5,881 nt of DNA from Synergistales bacterium Syner_01 (GCA_001604435.1 LVBO01000491.1:1-5881), one strand, 5' to 3'; positions 1 to 5,230 are shown, counted from the stretch's first letter. A program made the numbers and translations. The notes: generated by a model not told the origin, from the letters alone.

Positions 1-81
1 AAAGATCTTCTCCTGCGCCCCGGCTGCGGGCGGCAGGAGAAGAAACGTCAGGAGCGCGAGAAAACCCGCGAGGCGTTTCAT
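1..81 (-). CDS. Exported protein, N-terminal signal peptide only (cut by window edge); possibly TPM-domain/YgcG-like
   Basis: Only the first 27 codons are inside the window. They read as a classical Sec signal peptide: basic MKR start, a leucine-rich hydrophobic core (about residues 4-17), then PPAAGA-Q, a good signal peptidase I site after residue 23. The ATG at 81-79 is preceded by GAAGGA with 8 bases of spacing, which supports this start. It lies 17 bp after the lemA stop on the same strand, so the two are almost surely co-transcribed. In many bacteria lemA is followed by a gene for an exported TPM-domain (YgcG family) protein, and I infer that identity from position alone. Nothing of the mature domain is visible, so another exported protein is possible. 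Confidence 0.7.
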   Translation of the reverse strand, partial: MKRLAGFLALLTFLLLPPAAGAQEKIF

Positions 82-98
82 AACGGCAATCCTTCGGT

Positions 99-653
99 TT
101 ACTGGAACGACACTTTGGGCGCCGAACGCTCTTCCTCGACGGCCTCGAAATAGTCGGCCTTGCGGTGCCCGAACATATTGGCCACGATGACCGCGGGGAA
201 GGTCGCGATCGCGATGTTGTAGTCTCTGGCCGCGCCGTTGTAGTAGCGGCGGGACATCTGGATATCGTTCTCCAGGGAGGAAAGCTGCTCCTGCAGCTGG
301 AGGAAGTTCGTGTTGGCCTTCAGTTCGGGGTAGCCTTCAGCCACTGCGAAGAGGGATTTCAGAGCGCCGGAGAGCATGTTTTCGGATTCAGCCCGCTCGG
401 CGACCGACTTCGACTGCCCGATGGCGGAGCGTGCTTCCGTAACCTTCAAAAAGACCTCTTTTTCGTGCCCGGCGTACCCCTTGACCGTTTCGATGAGGTT
501 GGGGACGAGGTCGAAGCGTCTTTTCAGCTGCACGTCGATGCCGCTCCACGCTTCATTTTTCAGGTTCACCTTTCTGATGAGCCCGTTGTAGATGCCGATC
601 CCCCAAAGCAGAACGAGCGCCGCAATACCGAGTATCACATACAGTGCTATCAT
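99..653 (-). CDS. lemA: LemA family membrane-anchored protein
   Basis: A 184-residue protein of usual LemA length. Residues 3-22 form one N-terminal membrane helix; the rest is expected to be a helical bundle outside the cytoplasm. Family hallmarks are present: NEAWSGIDVQLKRRFDLVPNL at about 33-53, KGYAGHE at 58-64, EAR at 73-75, and the C-terminal SRRYYNGAARDYN block (134-146) followed by FP and a short acidic tail. The ATG at 653-651 follows AAGGAGGG (668-661 on this strand) at good spacing. LemA function is poorly defined; the family is tied to envelope processes and often sits beside a TPM-domain gene, consistent with the exported product starting 17 bp downstream. The 89-bp gap to the nitroreductase holds a candidate promoter, so lemA may start its own transcript. 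Confidence 0.95.
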   Translation of the reverse strand: MIALYVILGIAALVLLWGIGIYNGLIRKVNLKNEAWSGIDVQLKRRFDLVPNLIETVKGYAGHEKEVFLKVTEARSAIGQSKSVAERAESENMLSGALKSLFAVAEGYPELKANTNFLQLQEQLSSLENDIQMSRRYYNGAARDYNIAIATFPAVIVANMFGHRKADYFEAVEEERSAPKVSFQ

Positions 654-660
654 TTTCTTT

Positions 661-704
661 CCCTCCTTGGCGTAATAAATGGATTTCTCGCCATCATTCT
701 ACCA
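661..704 (-). promoter_or_regulatory. Candidate lemA promoter (extended -10) and strong ribosome binding site
   Basis: Reading leftward, TGG-TAGAAT (704-696) is an extended -10 with five of six consensus bases. The -35 at 17-bp spacing (724-719, TGTGCG) is poor, as is common for extended -10 promoters. Transcription would start near 689 and give a leader of about 36 bases. AAGGAGGG (668-661) is a near-perfect Shine-Dalgarno 7 bases before the lemA ATG. No terminator hairpin is visible between the nitroreductase stop and this site, so read-through from upstream is also likely. Confidence 0.45.
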
Positions 705-742
705 TTCCCGGAAGGAAGCGCACAGGAAAAATACTGGCCGCT

Positions 743-1282
743 CTACAAAAAACGCCTGATCTCCTCAAGAGTCTTCCGTCGTTTCGGGGGAAGAAACTCC
801 TCGTCCTCGGGGTACCCCATGGACAGCATCAGGTCGATCTTGGTCGAAGACGGAAGATCGAGCGCCTTCTTGACCGCCTTTTCGTTCAGCCAGCCGAACA
901 TGCAGGTTCCCAGCCCGAGTTCCGCCGCTTGAAGCGAGATGTGCTCGCACGCGACGGCGACGTCCATCAGGCTGAACTGCACGCCCCTGAACATGCCGCC
1001 GAGGGCCGCGCTGTAGCGCGAACGTTCGGTGATCGCGACGATGAGCACGGGCGCGGCGGCGGCGAACGAGTTCATGGAATAGACGCCGCTGAACGCCGCC
1101 TGTGCAAGCGGTTTCACCTTTTCGGGCGTGGCGGCGACAAGAAAGCTCCATGGCTGGGAGTTGCACGCCGACGGAGCGAGGCGGGCCGCTTCGAGACACT
1201 TTTCGATCACCGGAACGGCGACGGGGAACTGGCTGTACTTTCTCAGGCTGTAGCGTTTCCGGACAAGGTCGACGAAGTCCAC
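743..1282 (-). CDS. Nitroreductase family FMN-dependent oxidoreductase
   Basis: A 179-residue compact member of the nitroreductase fold, which uses FMN and NAD(P)H to reduce nitro compounds, quinones or other acceptors; the natural substrate is unknown. Visible motifs: R10-x-S12-x-R14, which in the family binds the FMN phosphate; APSACNSQPW (36-45) in the flavin-contact region; GLGTCMFGW (123-131); the LSMGYP strand (153-158); and a C-terminal PKRRKTLEEI segment. Small size fits the single-domain subgroup that works as a dimer. The start is GTG (1282-1280), preceded by AAGGAGG (1297-1291) with 8 bases of spacing. It lies 33 bp after ccdA on the same strand, so it is probably the third gene of the thioredoxin-ccdA unit. 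A link to thiol redox is suggested only by position. Confidence 0.92.
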   Translation of the reverse strand: MDFVDLVRKRYSLRKYSQFPVAVPVIEKCLEAARLAPSACNSQPWSFLVAATPEKVKPLAQAAFSGVYSMNSFAAAAPVLIVAITERSRYSAALGGMFRGVQFSLMDVAVACEHISLQAAELGLGTCMFGWLNEKAVKKALDLPSSTKIDLMLSMGYPEDEEFLPPKRRKTLEEIRRFL

Positions 1283-1315
1283 TGGCGCCCCCTCCTTGGG
1301 ATTCGGAATAGACGG

Positions 1316-2017
1316 TTAGACCGCAGGTGCATTGTACACCAGGTAGGCCGCCGCCGCCAGGAGAAGAAGCCCGCTGATCCTGCCCAGCCAGACGGTTCCA
1401 CGTCCCCCCTTCGAGACGAATCTGGAGAAGAGGTCGGTGGCGCTTCCGGCGGCGACGATCACCGCGCTGTGCCCCGCGCCGTAGGCGGCGACCAGAAGCA
1501 GCGCGCGGAAAATATCGGTAGATGCGGTTTTCATCGCAAGCAGGATGACGGGGGCGGAGTAGGCAAAACTGCACGGCCCCAGAGCAAGCCCGGAGACCGT
1601 GCCGAGCACGAGCGCTCCCTTCAGGCCCGTATGCTTGGTCGTCGGCCCGGATGACCCGCGAAACCACGGAATGGAAATCAGGCCGAGCAGATGCAATCCG
1701 AACACAATGAAAACGCCCGCGACTATGTAGTTCGTATATTGGTCGATACCGCCGAGAAAGAGTCCTGCCGAGGCGAGCAGGCCTCCAAGGAACGCAAGGT
1801 TGACGAAAACGCCCAGCGAGAAGACGAGCGATATTTTGAACGCCGTCTTGAAGTCGGGGGCGTCGGTGTTCCCTACGTAGCCGACGACGAGCGGTATGGT
1901 GGCGATGCTGCACGGGCTGAGGATCATCCCCAGAATTCCCCATCCGAACACCGCCGCGTACGCCCAAAGACTCGTTCCGTGAAAAATGGAGTAAAGAGAG
2001 GAATAGATTTCTCCCAT
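1316..2017 (-). CDS. ccdA: CcdA-type transmembrane thiol-disulfide electron carrier
   Basis: A 233-residue polytopic membrane protein with about six hydrophobic spans, the usual size for stand-alone CcdA rather than fused DsbD. It has exactly two cysteines, C36 in SPCSIATIP near the end of the first span and C149 in GLALGPCSFAYS in the fourth. These are the family's redox pair, placed in two pseudo-repeats with the S/G-P-C-S signature. CcdA takes electrons from cytoplasmic thioredoxin and passes them to thioredoxin-fold proteins on the outer face of the membrane, for cytochrome c maturation or disulfide reduction. The gene starts 8 bp after the thioredoxin-like gene upstream; its GAGGGGAG ribosome site overlaps that stop codon at a rather long spacing (about 11 bases), suggesting translational coupling. 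The immediate partner is probably that selenothioredoxin. No cytochrome c maturation genes are visible here. Confidence 0.93.
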   Translation of the reverse strand: MGEIYSSLYSIFHGTSLWAYAAVFGWGILGMILSPCSIATIPLVVGYVGNTDAPDFKTAFKISLVFSLGVFVNLAFLGGLLASAGLFLGGIDQYTNYIVAGVFIVFGLHLLGLISIPWFRGSSGPTTKHTGLKGALVLGTVSGLALGPCSFAYSAPVILLAMKTASTDIFRALLLVAAYGAGHSAVIVAAGSATDLFSRFVSKGGRGTVWLGRISGLLLLAAAAYLVYNAPAV

Positions 2018-2025
2018 TGATAAGA

Positions 2026-2406
2026 TTACTCCCCTCTTCCCATATCGTACCCGCGATCACGCCACTCTTTTTCCAGCGCTTCAAGCGGCATGTAACCAAC
2101 CCTTTTCTCAAGCATGGTCCCTTGTTCGTCGAGGAAGACAAGAGTAGGTACGTATCGAACCTGGTAGAGACGCGCAACATCCGGGTATTCGCGCACATTC
2201 ACTATCTGGACCTCGATCGTGTCGCCGTGTTTCTCTTGAAATAGGGCCAAAACTTTGGCCATCTCGGTGCACGCGGGTCAGCCCGGAGACATAAGCTCCA
2301 CGAGCGTGGGCTTTTTCGGCGCCTCGTCCGCGTTGGAGACGGACGGAAGCAGCAAGAACACGGTGACTATGGCTGTAAAATAAAGAAACATCCTTGAAAG
2401 ACTCAT
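2026..2406 (-). CDS. Exported selenocysteine-containing thioredoxin-like protein (UxxC active site, in-frame UGA)
   Basis: Reading leftward from the ATG at 2406-2404, one frame runs 126 codons to TAA, broken only by TGA at 2280-2278 (codon 43). Residues 1-26 are a signal peptide (basic SLSR, hydrophobic core 7-20, SNA cleavage site); export by Sec is expected. After a short linker, TLVELMSPG leads into U43-P-A-C46, where thioredoxin-fold proteins have CPxC. P87 in YVPT is the cis-proline, 44 residues after U43, as C32 to P76 in E. coli thioredoxin. C46 is the only cysteine. AGGAGG lies 8 bases before the ATG, confirming the start. Starting at the internal ATG (2262) would lose the signal peptide, first strand and active site and has no good ribosome site. 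CcdA follows 8 bp downstream, the known electron donor for extracytoplasmic thioredoxins. Alternatives are a nonsense mutation or a sequencing error at a cysteine codon; the SECIS-like hairpin argues against both. Confidence 0.85.
2245..2260 (-). promoter_or_regulatory. SECIS-like hairpin directing selenocysteine insertion
   Basis: In the mRNA, GGCC-AAA / UUU-GGCC arms flank the centre, giving at least six perfect pairs (GGCCAA with UUGGCC) and an apical AGUU tetraloop at 2254-2251. The loop begins 23 bases after the UGA. From established knowledge, bacterial SECIS elements are hairpins immediately 3' of the UGA, inside the coding region, with a small loop having G among its first two bases and lying roughly 16-37 bases away; all three conditions hold. 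The hairpin is not followed by a U-run, so it is not a terminator. The sequence codes for A-K-V-L-A in the protein. SelB binding is inferred, not shown. Confidence 0.65.
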
Positions 2407-2414
2407 CTCTAATC

Positions 2415-2420
2415 CCTCCT
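2415..2420 (-). promoter_or_regulatory. Ribosome binding site that fixes the selenothioredoxin start
   Basis: AGGAGG followed by GATTAGAG and then ATG at 2406 gives an 8-base spacing. It is the best Shine-Dalgarno in this stretch and shows that the frame upstream of the UGA is translated, so the short open frame beginning at 2262 is not the true gene. Confidence 0.85.
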
Positions 2421-2444
2421 GGGTGTATTTTGGCTTGCTAAAAC

Positions 2445-2462
2445 ATACTGGTATTGTAGTAT
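2445..2462. repeat. Inverted repeat over the -10 region, possible operator
   Basis: ATACT (2445-2449), 8 bases, then AGTAT (2458-2462): a perfect 5-bp-arm inverted repeat covering the -10 hexamer and the predicted start of the selenothioredoxin promoter. Its position would suit repression. The arms are short and could occur by chance in AT-rich intergenic DNA. Confidence 0.3.
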
Positions 2463-2482
2463 TTAAAGTGGCGGGAAGTCAA
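2453..2482 (-). promoter_or_regulatory. Sigma-70-like promoter of the selenothioredoxin-ccdA-nitroreductase unit
   Basis: Reading leftward: TTGACT (2482-2477, five of six) and TACAAT (2458-2453, five of six) with an 18-bp spacer. Transcription would begin near 2446, giving a leader of about 40 bases before the ATG at 2406. This is the only strong promoter-like pair I see upstream of the three-gene unit. Confidence 0.7.
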
Positions 2483-2500
2483 GTGGGTTTCTCAATCCCA

Positions 2501-2529
2501 TCCCCATTTTTCCGGTTTTTCGGTAGAAT
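2501..2529 (+). promoter_or_regulatory. Weak candidate promoter for the M20 amidohydrolase
   Basis: TAGAAT (2524-2529) is a five-of-six -10, with TCCCCA (2501-2506) as a poor -35 at 17 bp. A start near 2536 leaves a leader of only about 13 bases, containing the AAGGGG ribosome site (2537-2542). An alternative lies further up: TTGCTA (2435-2440) and TAGTAT (2457-2462) with a 16-bp spacer. I cannot decide between them. Confidence 0.3.
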
Positions 2530-2548
2530 GACTGAAAAGGGGTGTGGA

Positions 2549-3742
2549 ATGATGAAAAAGCACGAAAGAATCGCGCTCGCCGAAGCGATGGAGGAGGATC
2601 TGATCGCGCTGCGCCGCCGGTTGCATGCGTGTCCCGAGCTTGATTTTGCGCTGGAAGGCACGGTTGCGATCGTGGAAGAACGGCTCGCCGCTCTTGGGAT
2701 CCCATGGAGGCGCGTTGCCGGTACCGGCGTCGCGGCGTTGATGAAAGGCAAGCCCGGCGCGGGCGCCGTGCTGTTGCGGGCGGATATGGACGCGCTGCCT
2801 CTCCGGGAGGAAGCGGACGCGCCGTGGCGTTCGAAGAACGAGGGCGCCATGCACGCGTGCGGGCACGATGTGCACACGGCGAGCCTTTTGGGCGCGGCTG
2901 CGCTGCTTCAAAAGACGGGGAAACAGCTTCCTTGCGATGTGCTGTTGGTCTTTCAGCCCGCCGAAGAGACGTCCGGGGGCGCGTTGCCGATGCTCTCCGA
3001 CGGACTTCTTGAAGGAATCGACGTCGAAGCTGCATTTGCATTGCACTGCGACCCGTCGCTTCCCGCAGGAAAGATCGGCGTGCACGGAGGCGCTTTCCGC
3101 GCCGCGTCCGACATGTTCGACTGCGCGGTGCGGGGCAGGGGAACGCACGGCGCGGAGCCGCACCGCGGGGACGACGTCGTCGCGATCGCGTGCAGAACGA
3201 TCGACGCGCTGCACCAGCTCGTCGGCAGAGTCGTCGACCCCGCCGATCCCGCCGTGATCTCCATCGGTTCGTTTCATGCGGGGACGGCGCGGAACATTCT
3301 TCCCGAGCGCGCCGAGTTCTCGGGTATCCTGCGGACGATCGATCCCGAAACGCGGGTGAGTTTGCGGGCGAAGATCCGCAGAACGGTGATGAATATTCCG
3401 GATGTTCTGGGGGCGGTGGGGGAGGTGCGCTTCACCGAGGGGTATCCGGCGCTCGTAAACGATCCCGAGATGGCCGGCCTGGTGAGCCGTGCGGTTTCGG
3501 ATCTCCCGGGCCCGGATGCTCTCGTTCGTCTGACGAAGCCGAGCATGGGAGTAGACGATTTCTCCTACTTTGCCGACAGAGTGCCCGCCTGCTACTTCAT
3601 GCTGGGTACGGGGCACGGCGACGGACGCGAAGAAGCGCCGCTCCACAGCCCGCGCTTCGACCCGGACGAGCGGGCGATCGTGCTCGGGGCCGCTCTTCTC
3701 GCCGAGTGTGCCCTCCGCGCCGGGAACGGTCACCAGAAGTAG
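2549..3742 (+). CDS. M20D family metallo-amidohydrolase (hippurate / N-acyl-amino-acid hydrolase type)
   Basis: A 397-residue protein, normal for M20D enzymes, which use two metal ions to cleave N-acyl amino acids or related amides in the cytoplasm. Visible: RLHACPELDF (25-34); RADMDALPL (77-85); the metal-site block MHACGHDVHT (101-110) with C104, H106 and H109; FQPAEE (135-140) with the acidic pair E139-E140; H166 in ALHC; H200 in the dimerisation-domain THGAEPHRG loop; DDFSYF (336-341); and the last metal histidine H366 in LHSPRFDPDE. No signal peptide. I chose the tandem ATG at 2549/2552 because AAGGGG lies 6-9 bases upstream. The frame is open further up to 2423, but that segment holds promoter sequence, does not look like the family, and would add 42 residues. 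The exact substrate cannot be read from sequence. Its 3' end overlaps the convergent HD gene by 13 bp. Confidence 0.93.
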   Translation: MMKKHERIALAEAMEEDLIALRRRLHACPELDFALEGTVAIVEERLAALGIPWRRVAGTGVAALMKGKPGAGAVLLRADMDALPLREEADAPWRSKNEGAMHACGHDVHTASLLGAAALLQKTGKQLPCDVLLVFQPAEETSGGALPMLSDGLLEGIDVEAAFALHCDPSLPAGKIGVHGGAFRAASDMFDCAVRGRGTHGAEPHRGDDVVAIACRTIDALHQLVGRVVDPADPAVISIGSFHAGTARNILPERAEFSGILRTIDPETRVSLRAKIRRTVMNIPDVLGAVGEVRFTEGYPALVNDPEMAGLVSRAVSDLPGPDALVRLTKPSMGVDDFSYFADRVPACYFMLGTGHGDGREEAPLHSPRFDPDERAIVLGAALLAECALRAGNGHQK

Positions 3743-4956
3743 TCGAAGAGCTGTCCCATCGGGAAGCCGGAGATCACCGAGCGGCTGAACCGGGAGTAAA
3801 GGTTCCTCTTGCCGTCCGCGAGGGCTTGCGGGGCGACGCCCAGGCGGATCGAGAGCGAGGCTTCCATGTAGGCGGAGAGCTTGTCGCACGCCTCGATGAC
3901 GCGCCCGTCGATCGGATCGAGACTGTCGAGGTTCTGCTCCTCTCCGAGGTCGTGTTGGAGAATCACCGGCGACGGCGAGCCGTGAGGGCGAATTTTCCCC
4001 GCGAACTCGTTTTCGGTGAAGTAGCGGATCTCGTCGCGCCATGTTTCGGGGAGGAGCGGAAGAATCCGCTCTTCCATCGCCTGTTTCTCCAGCTGCTTGA
4101 TGAGTTCGTCGAGTCCGGCCACGGAGTTCTTCACAGGAGAAATGATGTCGCGCGTCAACACCTCCGGAAGGTCGTGGAGAAGGCCGCCGAAGAAGTTGTT
4201 GTAGCGCCTGCGCGGACATGCGCCGATCTCCATGGAGACGAAGTAGGAGAGGATCGCGACGAAGAGAAGGTGCCCGAGCACCGACGTCTGCGGAATCCTC
4301 GGCGTTTGCGCCCATCGCTTTTGGAAGCCGAGCTGCCCCACCAGCGAAAGGAAGCCCCAGAGCCCCATGTCGCGGTCGGGAAGGTCCCGCGCGGCAAGGA
4401 TCTCGTCCACCGCCCGGAGGTCGCGATGTTCGTTGATCTGCCGGGAGATCTCCCCCTTCGTCTGCTCTATGCCGAACATCGACTTCGTGTTGCTCCAGTG
4501 GTAGACGAAGTCGAATTCCCACTTGGTCGCCAAGTAGTGGGCGGCCCGCAAGCTCTTGCGCTCGAGCGAGCCGTCCTCCTCGGCGAGGAGGAACCCCCTG
4601 AATCGCGCCGCGAAATCGGGCGAGAGACGGTCGAGGTCGAACGCGAGGGCGTCCGCGACCCACGAGTTCAGTTTTTTTCGCTGCTCCTCGTTCTGCATCA
4701 GCTTGTGGAAGACGGGGGGCTTGATGTCGGTGAGCACGACCCGGTGGAGGAATTCGAAGATGCCCCCCTCGATGAGGGCGGTCCAGTCGACCGCGACGCC
4801 GCGCGTTTCCGATTCGTACCGGGCGATGACCCAGGCCATGATCATCTTGTGCGCCTGTTTGCCCAGTTCCGTGAAGACGGCCGGCCGCGGATGGTCGTTC
4901 CAGCGTTCCATGCTGGCGGCGGAGAAGACGAGTTCGATGAGCGAGCGCGTGATCAT
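3730..4956 (-). CDS. Tandem HD-domain phosphohydrolase, YfbR-like, with a degenerate N-terminal copy
   Basis: A 408-residue soluble protein, about twice the length of E. coli YfbR (a 5'-deoxynucleotidase, about 199 residues). The C-terminal half carries a complete HD site: R214-W215, H229, H261-D262 with E265 in HDLPEVLTRD, PVK at 274-276, and D358 in EACDKLSAY. The R-W to H spacing of 15 and the HDxxEVLTxDxxxPVK block match YfbR as I recall it. The N-terminal half (about 15-150) is a diverged copy: RWxxxPR at 18-24, H36, and a segment at 62-82 aligning without gaps to 255-275, but E68-F69 replaces HD and H140 replaces the last Asp. A divalent-metal nucleotidase role is likely for the C-terminal half; the N-terminal half is probably structural or regulatory. 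The ATG at 4956 follows GGGAGG at 7 bases. It ends in TGA, inside the convergent amidohydrolase gene. Confidence 0.85.
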   Translation of the reverse strand: MITRSLIELVFSAASMERWNDHPRPAVFTELGKQAHKMIMAWVIARYESETRGVAVDWTALIEGGIFEFLHRVVLTDIKPPVFHKLMQNEEQRKKLNSWVADALAFDLDRLSPDFAARFRGFLLAEEDGSLERKSLRAAHYLATKWEFDFVYHWSNTKSMFGIEQTKGEISRQINEHRDLRAVDEILAARDLPDRDMGLWGFLSLVGQLGFQKRWAQTPRIPQTSVLGHLLFVAILSYFVSMEIGACPRRRYNNFFGGLLHDLPEVLTRDIISPVKNSVAGLDELIKQLEKQAMEERILPLLPETWRDEIRYFTENEFAGKIRPHGSPSPVILQHDLGEEQNLDSLDPIDGRVIEACDKLSAYMEASLSIRLGVAPQALADGKRNLYSRFSRSVISGFPMGQLFDYFW

Positions 4957-5036
4957 GAAGAGGCCTCCCTTGCAAAAAAATTCGCATTCCCGGTCGCGTT
5001 CAGAAAAGAAGAAAAGCGCGGACGGCGAATAAAGTG

Positions 5037-5042
5037 ATTATA
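5037..5042 (-). promoter_or_regulatory. Consensus -10 element upstream of the HD-domain gene
   Basis: TATAAT reading leftward (5042-5037), a perfect -10. The hexamer 17 bp upstream (GGAGCA) is a poor -35, and the -10 lacks the extended TGn, so an activator may be needed. Start near 5030, leader about 74 bases, with GGGAGG at 4969-4964 as the ribosome site. Confidence 0.45.
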
Positions 5043-5080
5043 CAACCTTTCGCCAAGATTGCTCCCGATGAGCGAGTTCA

Positions 5081-5096
5081 ATTATGTATGCATAAT
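5081..5096. repeat. Palindrome in divergent promoter region, candidate operator
   Basis: ATTATG, TATG, CATAAT: 6-bp perfect arms with a 4-base centre; a nested perfect palindrome TATGCATA occupies 5087-5094. It lies 5 bp upstream of the -35 of the substrate-binding-protein promoter and about 40 bp upstream of the opposing -10, so one bound dimer could influence both genes. The TGTATGCATA-like core resembles sites of GntR-family regulators in a general way; the actual regulator is unknown. Confidence 0.45.
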
Positions 5097-5101
5097 ACTT
5101 C

Positions 5102-5131
5102 TTGACAATACGTTAGTTTGTGCCTGATAAT
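5102..5131 (+). promoter_or_regulatory. Strong sigma-70-like promoter of the peptide-binding protein gene
   Basis: TTGACA (5102-5107, perfect) and GATAAT (5126-5131, five of six) with an 18-bp spacer, in an AT-rich patch of otherwise GC-rich DNA. Predicted start near 5138, giving a leader of about 93 bases. High expression is usual for transporter binding proteins and fits this strength. Confidence 0.75.
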
Positions 5132-5137
5132 TTCAAA

Positions 5138-5230
5138 GCGCCCGGGATTAGGTGTCCGTCTTTTTTCGAGCAGAAGTGGACGGTCATTTTTTCTCCGTGT
5201 GCAAAAAAAATTTCAGAAGGAGATGACAGC
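5138..5230 (+). promoter_or_regulatory. 5' leader and ribosome binding site of the peptide-binding protein gene
   Basis: The leader contains CCGTC (5156-5160), GACGG (5179-5183) and CCGT (5195-5198), so the middle element could pair with either neighbour, and T-runs follow the first (from 5161) and second (from 5187). Stems are only 4-5 bp with long loops, so any attenuation is speculative. The clear element is AAGGAG (5217-5222), 8 bases before the ATG at 5231. No recognised riboswitch class is apparent. Confidence 0.35.

Noticed and set aside
654..742. A terminator between the nitroreductase and lemA
   Set aside because: There are T-runs near the nitroreductase stop but no adjacent stable stem, so I do not call one.
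765..2198. Minus-strand open frame overlapping the nitroreductase, ccdA and thioredoxin genes in another frame
   Set aside because: Out-of-frame shadow, Arg-rich, no domain. Three recognisable proteins fill the same interval.
2245..2260. GGCCAAA/TTTGGCC hairpin as an intrinsic terminator
   Set aside because: It lies inside coding sequence and the minus strand continues with CCTATTTC, not a U-run. Its distance from the UGA fits SECIS instead.
2026..2262. A short 78-codon gene starting at the ATG at 2262
   Set aside because: It lacks a ribosome site and would begin just after the active site, losing the first strand and signal peptide. The upstream frame from 2406 has all of these, so the UGA is read as recoded.
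2278..2280. UGA read as tryptophan or glycine under a variant genetic code
   Set aside because: Trp at the redox position makes no sense, the tryptophans checked in the window are TGG, and TGA ends the HD gene at 3730. A standard code with local Sec recoding fits better.
2423..2548. N-terminal extension of the amidohydrolase from the upstream in-frame ATG at 2423 or 2528
   Set aside because: The segment is AT-rich, contains promoter elements of both strands and has no family similarity. The tandem ATG at 2549/2552 has its own ribosome site, and 2528 overlaps a -10.
2492..4987. Long minus-strand open frame antisense to the amidohydrolase and out of frame with the HD gene
   Set aside because: The product is rich in Arg, Pro and Gly with no recognisable motif, typical of the shadow frame in GC-rich DNA. 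Real genes occupy both halves.
3190..5037. Long plus-strand open frame across the HD gene
   Set aside because: It is antisense to a well-supported HD protein, with an Arg/Glu-biased composition and no ribosome site or family features.
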